From NCBI RefSeq assembly GCF_007004725.1, contig NZ_ML660164.1:124001-188000 (forward strand): a DNA stretch of 64,000 nucleotides. Reading direction: 5' to 3'. Under the pieces are notes generated by a model. The model was given only the letters and a program-made list of their open reading frames with translations. It ran no database searches and was not told where the DNA came from. The position numbers were made by a program, and so were the translations under genes. This stretch comes from Aliikangiella coralliicola (GTDB lineage: Bacteria > Pseudomonadota > Gammaproteobacteria > Enterobacterales > Kangiellaceae). Shown piece by piece: positions 24,693-33,572 of the stretch (position 1 is the first letter of the stretch; every line of letters starts with the position of its first letter).

Positions 24693-26276
24693 GTGGATTT
24701 TATTTGGATACTTTTTGCATTCGCCCTGGGTCTTTCGGCAAAAGTCATTTCATTACCCCCATCTATTGGTTATCTAGCAGCAGGCTTTGTCCTTAATTAT
24801 TTAGGCTATTCCTCCAATGATAGTTTACAGATGCTTGCTGATATTGGGATTACGCTAATGCTGTTTACCATTGGTCTCAAACTTAATATCAAAGATTTAG
24901 CCAAAACCGAAATTTGGGGAGGTTGCCTTTCTCACTCAATCATTTGGTTGGTTCTAGCTCTCGGCGCTATTAAACTCTTAGGTGTATTAGCTTTAAGCTA
25001 TTTCGCTGAATTATCTAACGCATCAGCATTTATTGTTGCTTTTGCGTTAAGTTTTAGTAGCACGGTTTGCGTGGTCAAACTAATGGAAGAAAGCGGCGAA
25101 ATGAGAACACGCCACGGTAAGTTGGCTATCGGTGTGTTAGTTATTCAGGACATCATTGCTGTTGGTTTTATCGTTGCCGCTACCGGAAAAATACCTTCTA
25201 TTTATGCCTTGGGCCTACTCGCAATTTTTCCGTTGAGAAAAGCAATATTTAAACTCATTAATCAAATAGGCCATGGAGAGCTAATACCGTTAGGTGGATT
25301 TTTTATTGCACTCGGTAGCTATGAGCTGTTTGAGTTAGTCAGCATAAAAGGTGATTTGGGCGCGCTATTAGCGGGGATGTTTTTAGCCACACATACTAAG
25401 GCCAGTGAGATCACTAAATCGTTACTCAGTTTCAAAGATCTCTTTTTAATCGGTTTCTTCCTCTCTATTGGATTTAGCGCTTTACCCACATTGAATATGA
25501 TAATTATTGCCGGCGTTTTATTCTTACTCATACCAGTGAAGTTCCTTTTATTCTTTGTATTATTTAACCAACTTAAATTACGCTCGCGGACTTCATTTCT
25601 GTCGGCGCTGGCGTTAAGTAACTTCAGTGAGTTTGGATTAATCGTCGCGGCTATCAGTGTTAAGTCGGGGTGGTTAACAAACGACTGGCTGGTCATTTTA
25701 TCGTTGAGTGTCACGCTTTCTTTTATATTCACTAATGTCGTCTACAAATACGCTCATGATTTCTTCACCGAATACAAAACCATGATAAAGAAATATCAAC
25801 GCCCAGAGCGATTACCCGAAGATGTGTTTATTCAACCTTGTTCCGCCCCCATTGTTGTCATTGGCATGGGACGAGTCGGAATGGGAGCCTATAAATCACT
25901 AGATTTACACCATAGCAAACAGGCCTGGGGGTTAGATGCTGATAGTAGTAAAGTTGCCTGGCTTCAAAGTCAGGATTTTGACGTCTACAAAGGCGATGCT
26001 GAAGATATCGATTTTTGGGAAAGTATTGATTTAGACCAGATCAAATTAGTTTTGCTAGCGGTTCCATCTGTTCAAGATTGTATGAACATAACCACACAAC
26101 TTAAGACAGCCAATTATCAAGGTATGATTGCTGCGATTGCGCGTTTTGATGACGAACGAATTCAATTGCAAGAATATGGAATTGATAAGGTTTTCAACTT
26201 TTTCAATGAAGCCGGTGTTGGTTTAGCTGATGAAAGTATGGCGATGGTAGAAGCAAATCTAAAGGCAACGAACTAA
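24693..26276 (+). CDS. CPA2-family monovalent cation:proton antiporter with RCK/TrkA-N domain (KefB/YbaL-like)
   Basis: Inner-membrane antiporter. I choose GTG 24693 (AGAGG 6 bases upstream) because the first transmembrane helix begins at once (DFIWILFAFALGLSAKVISL); the TTG at 24663 adds non-helical residues. About 12 helices follow, including the family blocks DIGITLMLFTIGLKL and ALSFSSTVCVVKLMEE. A cytoplasmic Rossmann TrkA-N domain follows from VVIGMGRVGMGAYKSLDL. It probably exchanges K+ or Na+ for H+. It lies just beyond the RAYT element and marks the return to core-like gene content. Confidence 0.88.
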   Translation: MDFIWILFAFALGLSAKVISLPPSIGYLAAGFVLNYLGYSSNDSLQMLADIGITLMLFTIGLKLNIKDLAKTEIWGGCLSHSIIWLVLALGAIKLLGVLALSYFAELSNASAFIVAFALSFSSTVCVVKLMEESGEMRTRHGKLAIGVLVIQDIIAVGFIVAATGKIPSIYALGLLAIFPLRKAIFKLINQIGHGELIPLGGFFIALGSYELFELVSIKGDLGALLAGMFLATHTKASEITKSLLSFKDLFLIGFFLSIGFSALPTLNMIIIAGVLFLLIPVKFLLFFVLFNQLKLRSRTSFLSALALSNFSEFGLIVAAISVKSGWLTNDWLVILSLSVTLSFIFTNVVYKYAHDFFTEYKTMIKKYQRPERLPEDVFIQPCSAPIVVIGMGRVGMGAYKSLDLHHSKQAWGLDADSSKVAWLQSQDFDVYKGDAEDIDFWESIDLDQIKLVLLAVPSVQDCMNITTQLKTANYQGMIAAIARFDDERIQLQEYGIDKVFNFFNEAGVGLADESMAMVEANLKATN

Positions 26277-26296
26277 TCAAAGCGAGGAGAAACATC

Positions 26297-26701
26297 ATGT
26301 CGAGCATTATCATCCCTACCTTGAAGTACGAAGACGCGGCATCTGCCATTGAATGGCTCTGCAAAGCGTTCGATTTTAAGAAACATTTGGTTGTAGAAGG
26401 CGAAGCAGGGCGAATTGAGCACGCGCAACTCACGTTTGGTAATGGAATGATCATGCTGAGTTCAGTGAGAGACAACGAGTTTGATAGCTTTCAAAAAACA
26501 ACCAAAGCTGTTGGTGGTGTTGGTACACAGAGCCCCTATATCATAGTGTCGGACGTCGACTCACACCATGCGAGGTCGCTTGAAGCAGGTGCTAAGGTCG
26601 TCCTTCAGCCAGAAGATCAGGATTACGGAGGCCGAGCCTACTCATGTTTAGATCTTGAGGGCAACTTGTGGAATTTTGGTTCTTACAATCCTTGGGAGTA
26701 G
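26297..26701 (+). CDS. VOC (glyoxalase/bleomycin-resistance) family protein
   Basis: A 134-residue protein with the two-module VOC fold: module one has AASAIEWLCKAFDFKKHLVV and GRIEHAQLTFGNGMIMLSS, and module two has IIVSDVDSHHARSLEAGAKV and GGRAYSCLDLEGNLWNFGSY. This arrangement matches the PhnB/YdfH-like subset, whose substrates are usually unknown. The ribosome-binding site GCGAGGAG precedes ATG 26297, and the gene follows the antiporter by 20 bases. Confidence 0.85.
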   Translation: MSSIIIPTLKYEDAASAIEWLCKAFDFKKHLVVEGEAGRIEHAQLTFGNGMIMLSSVRDNEFDSFQKTTKAVGGVGTQSPYIIVSDVDSHHARSLEAGAKVVLQPEDQDYGGRAYSCLDLEGNLWNFGSYNPWE

Positions 26702-26809
26702 AGTTTTCCACTCTGATACTTGACCTCCTGATAATTGAATTAGCTAGCGGAGAAAATTAGCGAATCTGTTCTTTCAATTGGTTTATAATTAGTTAGACGA
26801 TTATCTAAA

Positions 26810-28954
26810 ATGAGTTTTGAAGTCTCACGTATAATGATCAATAAGAAACAACCCATTGATAAACAAGAATTTATTCAGCACTTATTTGGCGCCGTATCTT
26901 CGATTGACGAAGATGAGTCTAGTTTAGGTGATTCTGGTGTTTCAGGTGTGAAAGATGTTGCGACTAACCAGGCAATCGATCCGTTGATAAATCCTTTACT
27001 GCAACAACAGGTTATCAATACCGAACATGACCCTGTTTTTCCATCGATGTCTATATTGCTCAAGCAACAACTTTTAGAGCAAGACTTAACTCTTTCCGCA
27101 GATTTTTTTAAGCTAGTCAAATTAATCGATAAATTATTCGATAATCTGTTAATTGATAAGTACCTGAAAAAAGGTATAAAAAACCTCATTAGCCAGATAA
27201 GAATTCCTTTCTTTAAATTAGCGCTAAACGACAAAACATTGTTGACCGAAACTTCCCATCCAGCGAGATTACTACTCAATGATATAAGCAAAGTTGGCCT
27301 ACTATGGTCTGCACAAGATCCAAAAACGTCTCAAATTAAAGAACAGTTAGAAGTCATTATCCAACAGATCATTTCAACCAGCAAAGAACAAGATATTAAT
27401 AAAGTATTCTCCTGCGCAGAAGAGCAGTTCAGACAGTTTTCCAGTGGATTAGTCAAGCGTGTTGAAATCTTTGAAAAACGACTAAGAGAATCAGAAGAAG
27501 GTAAAGCTCGCGCAGAATCAACTCAAGCTGCTGCTAAAAAACTGCTAAGTAAAGTCACTTGCAAAAAAGATATCCCGCTTTTCGTACTCAATATTTTTAA
27601 TAAAGCTTGGGAACGCGTCATTTTTCTTGAGTTACTTAAAGAGAATGACGGAAAAAAGGGCAACGACGAAACAAAAGTCAACGACGAAGAACAGAGTGAA
27701 GCATTGTTCACCGCGAAACAATTGCTTGTCAGCTTGCAGCCCATATCCGACGAAGAAGAATTAGAAAACCACAAAACACTTCAATCACAATTAATAGACA
27801 GGCTTAAACGTGGCCTGCTAAAAGTCGCTTATCCATATAGTGAAGCTGATATATTCTTTGAACAGCTTAACGACCAGTATGAAGCTATTTTAGCTCAAGC
27901 TAAAATTACTATTAAAGAAAAGGAATCACAAAAAATAATTCGTTTAAAACCGATTGACATATTTGATGATAAACATAGCGATGATGTTATTGAAGAAAAT
28001 CAATCAGAATCTGGGGCAAGAGCAACTTCAACATCAATGGCGGAGAAAAAATTGAATCAATGGGTTGATAACGTTTTTTCTGAGTTGCCCGTCGATGCAC
28101 AAAATTTAACCACAATTAATGATGAATCCATTGAAAAGAAAACTACCGCTAATCTGGAAACGTTAACCGATTTACAAAAATCGCCGTGGTTTGAGCTTAT
28201 GGTAGAGCAACATAATATTCGAGTCAGGTTTTCCAGCTACATTCAGCTGATTGATAAATATGTTTTTGTCGATGGGGCAGGTACTAAAATAGCCGAGTTT
28301 AATAGTAGTGAATTAAACCAGCTATTTCGTGATAAAAAAATTGTAGCACTTGATCCATCTCCTGCATTTGATAAAGCCTATCGCCTGGTCGTTGACGAGT
28401 TCATATCAGCTCATTTAAAAGCCGAACAAGAAAGACTAGAGATAGAACAACGAGAAGCACAAAAAATTAAAGAAGAACAAAGAAAAGCAGAAGAAATTGA
28501 AACGATTAAGAAGAAACTAGATCAAGCCGAGCAATTAGTGAAAGAAGAAAAAGACAAAAGGGAAAAAGAGAAAAAAGAAAAAGAAGCAGCGTTAAAGAAA
28601 GCCGATTTAGAGCTAAGAGAAAAACAGCCGGCAATTGAAATCAGTCAACTGACTGAAGGGGAGCGTAACCACATTTTAGAAAATATTGCCAACTTAGCAT
28701 TAGGCACACGGGTAGAGCTTGAATTAAAAGGTGAAATAAAATGGTGTCGACTTGCTGCGAAAATAGCTTCTACCGGAATGTTTGTTTTTGCTGATCAAAA
28801 TGGCAACAAAGTGATGCAATGTACTGAGCAAGAGCTGGTTGAAATGTTTGAATCAGGCCAACTTAAACTTAGACAAAAAACAGGCCTGTTTGATGAAGCG
28901 TTAACGACTATTATATCTAGTATGCGAAGTTTGAAGTCAGATAAAAATAGCTAA
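26810..28954 (+). CDS. DUF1631 family protein
   Basis: A 714-residue cytoplasmic protein of the DUF1631 type. The N-terminal helical part contains family-like blocks (LTLSADFFKLVKLIDKLF, HPARLLLNDISKVGLLW). Two short beta modules (WFELMVEQHNIRVRFSSYIQ and RVELELKGEIKWCRLAAKIA) flank a long Lys/Glu coiled coil of about 100 residues (EQERLEIEQREAQKIKEEQ onward). The beta modules resemble PilZ-like folds in size and repeat pattern, which would fit nucleotide or c-di-GMP sensing, but I cannot confirm this. Function unknown. Confidence 0.75.
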   Translation: MSFEVSRIMINKKQPIDKQEFIQHLFGAVSSIDEDESSLGDSGVSGVKDVATNQAIDPLINPLLQQQVINTEHDPVFPSMSILLKQQLLEQDLTLSADFFKLVKLIDKLFDNLLIDKYLKKGIKNLISQIRIPFFKLALNDKTLLTETSHPARLLLNDISKVGLLWSAQDPKTSQIKEQLEVIIQQIISTSKEQDINKVFSCAEEQFRQFSSGLVKRVEIFEKRLRESEEGKARAESTQAAAKKLLSKVTCKKDIPLFVLNIFNKAWERVIFLELLKENDGKKGNDETKVNDEEQSEALFTAKQLLVSLQPISDEEELENHKTLQSQLIDRLKRGLLKVAYPYSEADIFFEQLNDQYEAILAQAKITIKEKESQKIIRLKPIDIFDDKHSDDVIEENQSESGARATSTSMAEKKLNQWVDNVFSELPVDAQNLTTINDESIEKKTTANLETLTDLQKSPWFELMVEQHNIRVRFSSYIQLIDKYVFVDGAGTKIAEFNSSELNQLFRDKKIVALDPSPAFDKAYRLVVDEFISAHLKAEQERLEIEQREAQKIKEEQRKAEEIETIKKKLDQAEQLVKEEKDKREKEKKEKEAALKKADLELREKQPAIEISQLTEGERNHILENIANLALGTRVELELKGEIKWCRLAAKIASTGMFVFADQNGNKVMQCTEQELVEMFESGQLKLRQKTGLFDEALTTIISSMRSLKSDKNS

Positions 28955-29177
28955 CCATTTTATCTAGAGAGATACAACGGTGGGTTAACAAACTCAACAA
29001 ATTAGTGCAATTAACTTTCCTTAAGAACCTATGATAGAATTAAATGCAGAGAATAAACCAAGACTGTTCGTTTAGGGAAGCTCGCCATGGTAGAAAAAGT
29101 GTATCGGGCAAATATGAAGGATATATATAAATATTAAACAGATTTAGATAGGAAAAAGGAATAAAAAGGTGTTGCCG

Positions 29178-29738
29178 ATGTTAAAAAAATTTCTCATTTT
29201 GGGTCTTATTTTTGCCTCTCAAAAAACATTTAGTATTGAAATTGCGCTTGGTAAAGAAGATAGTCCTATCACAATGATCGAATATGGCTCACTAACCTGT
29301 GATCACTGCATAGGTTTTCATCGAAAAATACTTCCAATAATTAAAGAAAAATATATTAAGTCAGGTAAGGTAAGATTTATTTATCGTCACTACCCAACAA
29401 GCAAAGTTGCTCTGCAAGCAGCCATCGCAGTAGAGTGTGCCGCTGAAAACCATTATGAAGTACTGAATAATTTTTATTTCAATATAAAAGACTGGTATTC
29501 ACCGAAAAATCGAAACGAAGCATTTAAGAAACATGCCCAAATAAAAGAAGAAGATACCTTTCGTTATGATAAATGTCTTGAAAACGAAGAGACTGGGAAA
29601 AAAATAATGGCTGATCAAAAAGCGGCATATGAAAAGTACGACATTCAAGGGACACCATCTTTTATCGTTAACGGAAAAGTGTTTAAAGGTGAACATAGTT
29701 TGGAAGACTTAGAAAAAATCATACAGAATGAAAAATAA
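29178..29738 (+). CDS. DsbA-like periplasmic thiol oxidoreductase
   Basis: A 186-residue protein from ATG 29178 (AAAAGG 8 bases upstream; GTG 29169 is an alternative). The signal peptide is MLKKFLILGLIFASQKTFS. The thioredoxin-fold active site is CDHC in EYGSLTCDHCIGFH, with a cis-proline loop IQGTPSFIVNGK. The family (thioredoxin_4/DSBA-like) introduces or shuffles disulfides in exported proteins. The secreted enzymes in this window contain cysteines and could be clients (inference). Confidence 0.85.
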   Translation: MLKKFLILGLIFASQKTFSIEIALGKEDSPITMIEYGSLTCDHCIGFHRKILPIIKEKYIKSGKVRFIYRHYPTSKVALQAAIAVECAAENHYEVLNNFYFNIKDWYSPKNRNEAFKKHAQIKEEDTFRYDKCLENEETGKKIMADQKAAYEKYDIQGTPSFIVNGKVFKGEHSLEDLEKIIQNEK

Positions 29739-30030
29739 CAAACAGGCACAATATAGCCATTAGTTTGACAGCCAGGTTTTGCGACTTTTCAGATAGTTTT
29801 GAAATACGCCGTTGAATATCGGCATAGTCACTGTTTTCGAGTGGCTCAATAACGAGCCGCTGGATTCGGTTTGACAATGCGGATTGTTCAAAACAGACCG
29901 TTCTCAGAATATTTGCAGGGAACGGACTGTAATGTTTCACATTACCCTGCGCACTGGTTTCAAAGCAACGAACCAAAACCATTATCAGCCCAGTTTTATT
30001 TCCCCAAATCAACCTATGTAAATGCGTCAA
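29719..30030 (-). CDS. Possible small protein or relic on the minus strand
   Basis: A 103-codon frame from TTG 30030, overlapping the end of the DsbA-like gene by 20 bases. Its composition is more G+C-rich than its surroundings and it reads plausibly protein-like (ADIQRRISKLSEKSQNLAVK). Its last codons (GCTATATTGTGCCTG) are the complement of the terminal block that also begins the island repeats (CAGGCACAATATAGC). It may be the tail of a truncated mobile-element gene and not an intact gene. No family recognised and no good ribosome-binding site. Confidence 0.3.
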   Translation of the reverse strand: MTHLHRLIWGNKTGLIMVLVRCFETSAQGNVKHYSPFPANILRTVCFEQSALSNRIQRLVIEPLENSDYADIQRRISKLSEKSQNLAVKLMAILCLFVIFHSV

Positions 30031-30095
30031 TGTATCTCAGCAAGTAAGCTTCAACCATCAAACATAGACTTTACTCGCGCATACACGGAGATACC

Positions 30096-30848
30096 ATGAA
30101 ACAAATTCTTAACTTTTCCTTGATGTTGTTCATCATTCTTATTTCAACTGCCGGTCATGCTAATGTTGATGCCAAAATACTAATCGTTTTAACTAGTCAC
30201 TCGGACTTGGGAAATACCGGTAAGAAAACCGGATTCTGGTTACCAGAATTAACCCACCCATATTATGAATTTAAAGATGCCGGATATTCCGTTGATGTTG
30301 CATCGATTGAAGGAGGCATGGCTCCGCTAGACGCTAAAGCTTTTCAGGAAGCCGATGAGTATCACCAAAAGTTCCTCAACGATGCCGAACTTATGGCGAA
30401 AGTCATACGCAGCATCCCGTTATCTCAAGTAAATCCAGAGGATTATAAGGTTATTTTATTTGCCGGTGGTTCCGGTCCAATGTGGGACTTCCCGAAAAAT
30501 AAAGATATTAGTCGTATATCGTCAGCAATTTACGAGCGAAATGGCATTGTTTCAGCGGTTTGCCATGGCAACGCAGCGCTGATTGATATCAAGCTCTCTG
30601 ATGGAAAATATTTGATAGCCGATAAACGAGTATCTGCGTTCACCAATGAAGAAGAACAGTCACTAGGTACAACTGAAATCGTTCCATTTTTATTGCAAGA
30701 CAAACTGGTTGAGCGAGGCGCTATTCATGTATATGGCAAAGCCTGGGAAGAAAATGTCGTGGTTGAAGGACGATTAATTACCGGCCAAAACCCTGCATCG
30801 GCGAAGAAAGTCGCTCGTAGTATCATTGAGGCTTTACGAAAGCAGTAA
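30096..30848 (+). CDS. DJ-1/PfpI family protein, exported
   Basis: A 250-residue protein with a signal peptide (MKQILNFSLMLFIILISTAG, cleavage near GHA). The mature part is a DJ-1/PfpI class-I glutamine-amidotransferase-like fold: strand ILIVLTSHSDLGNTGKKTGF, an acidic and Gly-rich FAGGSGPMWDF, and the nucleophile elbow SAVCHGNAAL with Cys156. The subgroup resembles Hsp31/YhbO-like glyoxalase III or deglycase proteins, but export is unusual. The ribosome-binding site GGAG precedes ATG 30096. Confidence 0.85.
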   Translation: MKQILNFSLMLFIILISTAGHANVDAKILIVLTSHSDLGNTGKKTGFWLPELTHPYYEFKDAGYSVDVASIEGGMAPLDAKAFQEADEYHQKFLNDAELMAKVIRSIPLSQVNPEDYKVILFAGGSGPMWDFPKNKDISRISSAIYERNGIVSAVCHGNAALIDIKLSDGKYLIADKRVSAFTNEEEQSLGTTEIVPFLLQDKLVERGAIHVYGKAWEENVVVEGRLITGQNPASAKKVARSIIEALRKQ

Positions 30849-31086
30849 GTTGTGGATTGGACTAGCGTCAAAGCACAATTACGCAGTGAGTTTCATACTC
30901 GCTGCTTTATATCTATTTAATATAATTATGACCCTCAATCAAAAATATCAGTCCCATTTTTTAAAATTATCAAGGCAATATAGTGATATTTTCCATTAAT
31001 GAAACTCACTCGGATTTATTGACCTTTTATTCGCAAACAAAATTATAAATATCTCAATAAATCTTACTAAATTAATGGGAAATATT

Positions 31087-33447
31087 ATGAAGATAAACTC
31101 AAAGCGCTTGTTTTTTGTGGGAGGCGCATTATTCTTTTTTCATTCTGTTTTAGCTCAACCTGCCTACGCAATCGATTGTAGTAATTTACCTGAATGGAAT
31201 AGTTCGAATATCTATACTGGTGGAGACCAGGTTCAGCAGAGCAACAAGGGCTATGAGGCGAAATGGTGGTCTCAGGGAAACAGCCCGGAAACACATTCTG
31301 GCCAGTGGCAGGAATGGAAAAATCTTGGAAATTGCGATGGTGGAGATCCAGACAATAAGCCGCCTTTCGCCAATACTAACGGCCCATATGCCGGAAAGGT
31401 CAATACTGACATTGCGTTTAGCAGCAGTGGCTCAGCCGACAACGATGGGCATATTGCGAGCTATGCATGGGATTTTGGCGATGGAAATTCCAGCACGCAG
31501 GCAAATCCTGTACACCAATATTCTCGAGAGGGAAGCTACGCCGTCAAGTTAGTTGTCACTGATAATAAAGGGGCTTCCGCCTCCGCGAGTACAACTGCAA
31601 ACATCGAAAGAGATGGTGGTGGCGATGATTGTGATGCGTCCCAGTACTCGGCAGGCACTCGTTACGAGTCAGGCGATATTGTCGCCAATGTTGGCAGAAA
31701 ATACCGATGCGATATTGCTGGCTGGTGTTCCTCATCGGCAGCATGGGCATATGAACCTGGTGTTGGTGCCCACTGGAACTCAGCCTGGACAGACGTTGGC
31801 GAGTGCGATGATACACCGAAAAACAAACCGCCGGTTGCTAATGCAAATGGACCTTACAACGCGAAGGTCAATGAGAATGTATCTTTCTCTAGCGCAGGTT
31901 CTGCTGATCCCGACGGAATGATTGTCTCTTACCACTGGGATTTCGGTGACGGCAATTCAAGTTCAGAAGCTAATCCCGTTCACGCTTATGCCAGGGCTGG
32001 CAGTTATTCAGTTAGCCTTACCGCCACTGACGACAAAGGCGCTACAAGCAGCGCTACTGCAACAGTTTCAATTTCAGATGATAGTGGTAACGAATCACCT
32101 GTAGCGAACGCTAATGGGCCTTATAGCGGACGAGAGGGAGATGAGATTTCATTTAGCAGTGCGGGCTCGACGGACACTGACGGCTCAATTGTTAAATATC
32201 GTTGGGAATTTGGTGATGGTGGTTCAAGTGAAATGGCAAATCCTCAACATCGCTACAGTGCGCCGGGCGTTTTCAATGCTAGTCTGACTGTGACAGATAA
32301 TGATGGTGCTAGTCATACGGATTCGGCAACAGTAACTGTTTCACCGAAGGGTAATCCAGGTAATGGTGATAAAGTGGTGGGCTACTTTACCGAATGGGGA
32401 GTCTACGACCGCAATTACCATGTAAAAAATATTCATACCAGCGGTTCAGCTGAAAAACTGACTCACATTGTTTATGCGTTCGGTAATGTGGTTGGCGGCA
32501 AGTGTGTGATGGGCGATAAATATGCGGCGATTGAGCAACAATATGACGAAAATGGTAGCGTTGACGGTGTAGCTGATCAATGGGACGCGCCGTTACGCGG
32601 TAACTTCAATCAATTATTAAGTTTGAAGAAAATGTACCCCCATTTGAAAATTCTATGGTCGTTTGGCGGCTGGACCTGGTCCGGTGGATTTGGTGAAGCT
32701 GCTGCCAATGCTGAGTCATTCGCCAACTCTTGTTTTGACCTTGTCTACGATGAGCGTTGGTCCGGACTTTTCGATGGTATCGATATCGACTGGGAATACC
32801 CGAATGCTTGCGGTCAGGAATGTGACACCAGTGGCTATGACAGTTACCCGAGATTAATGGGAGCATTGCGTGCTCGTTTCGGCGATCGGTTGGTGACAGC
32901 GGCCATCGGAGCAGGGGAGTCTAAGTTGAATGCGGCTGATTATGGTACAGCCTCACAGTATGTCGACTTTTATATGTTGATGACATATGACTTCTTCGGT
33001 GCGTGGGATGCTAAAGGCCCAACCGCTCCGCATTCGCCGTTGTATGCCTATGATGGTATTCCCATTCGTGAATTTAATTCCGATTACGCGGTGAAACTCT
33101 TGTTAAGCAAAGGGGTTTCTGCTGAGAAAGTATTATTAGGTATCGGTTTTTATGGACGCGGTTGGACTGGCGTAACACAGTCTGAGCCAGGTGGATCAGC
33201 AACAGGCGCTGCAAAAGGAAACGGCGACTATCGAATATTGAAAAATAGTTGTCCTGCAACAGGACTTGTTGGTGGCACGGCCTATGCTAAATGCGGTAGT
33301 GATTGGTGGAGCTACGATACGCCCGCTACCATCTCAGGAAAAATGGATTACGTTAAACAACAGGGAATGGGCGGAGCGTTTTTCTGGGAGCTTGGCGGTG
33401 ATACCGATAATGGTGAATTAATCAAAGCAATTAAAGATAATTTATAA
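31087..33447 (+). CDS. Secreted multidomain GH18 chitinase
   Basis: Hydrolyses chitin outside the cell. The likely start is ATG 31087 (signal peptide MKINSKRLFFVGGALFFFHS, cleavage after AYA). Domain order: CBM5/12-type module (WNSSNIYTGGDQVQQSNKGY), PKD 1, a second CBM5/12-like module (YSAGTRYESGDIVANVGRKY), PKD 2 and PKD 3, then GH18 from about residue 425. GH18 has the catalytic motif GIDIDWEYP with Glu near residue 569, and substrate-binding blocks YMLMTYDFFGAW and GFYGRGWTG. The PKD modules resemble those of the collagenase and the last ORF of the window. It stands alone, followed by a strong terminator. Confidence 0.95.
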   Translation: MKINSKRLFFVGGALFFFHSVLAQPAYAIDCSNLPEWNSSNIYTGGDQVQQSNKGYEAKWWSQGNSPETHSGQWQEWKNLGNCDGGDPDNKPPFANTNGPYAGKVNTDIAFSSSGSADNDGHIASYAWDFGDGNSSTQANPVHQYSREGSYAVKLVVTDNKGASASASTTANIERDGGGDDCDASQYSAGTRYESGDIVANVGRKYRCDIAGWCSSSAAWAYEPGVGAHWNSAWTDVGECDDTPKNKPPVANANGPYNAKVNENVSFSSAGSADPDGMIVSYHWDFGDGNSSSEANPVHAYARAGSYSVSLTATDDKGATSSATATVSISDDSGNESPVANANGPYSGREGDEISFSSAGSTDTDGSIVKYRWEFGDGGSSEMANPQHRYSAPGVFNASLTVTDNDGASHTDSATVTVSPKGNPGNGDKVVGYFTEWGVYDRNYHVKNIHTSGSAEKLTHIVYAFGNVVGGKCVMGDKYAAIEQQYDENGSVDGVADQWDAPLRGNFNQLLSLKKMYPHLKILWSFGGWTWSGGFGEAAANAESFANSCFDLVYDERWSGLFDGIDIDWEYPNACGQECDTSGYDSYPRLMGALRARFGDRLVTAAIGAGESKLNAADYGTASQYVDFYMLMTYDFFGAWDAKGPTAPHSPLYAYDGIPIREFNSDYAVKLLLSKGVSAEKVLLGIGFYGRGWTGVTQSEPGGSATGAAKGNGDYRILKNSCPATGLVGGTAYAKCGSDWWSYDTPATISGKMDYVKQQGMGGAFFWELGGDTDNGELIKAIKDNL

Positions 33448-33500
33448 AAAAACTCGTCTTGTTTTACTGATTATTTCAGTTTCTGATAAGCAGACCGTTA

Positions 33501-33538
33501 AAATCCTGATCGAAGTTATTCTTGATCAGGATTTTTTT
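33501..33538. terminator. Rho-independent terminator between chitinase and RND gene
   Basis: An 11-base perfect stem, AAATCCTGATC (33501-33511) pairing with GATCAGGATTT (33524-33534), runs into a T tract to 33538. It lies between two convergent genes, and the A-rich left side lets it act in both directions. Confidence 0.85.
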
Positions 33539-33572
33539 ATTCTCATCAAATTAATCATTTCATTAACAACAA

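Noticed and set aside
29092-29140. 16-codon frame (MVEKVYRANMKDIYKY) upstream of the DsbA-like gene
   Set aside because: It is very short, with no ribosome-binding site and no sign of conservation that I can judge.
31220-32104. Plus-strand alternative frames within the chitinase
   Set aside because: They are out-of-frame shadows of CBM and PKD coding sequence.
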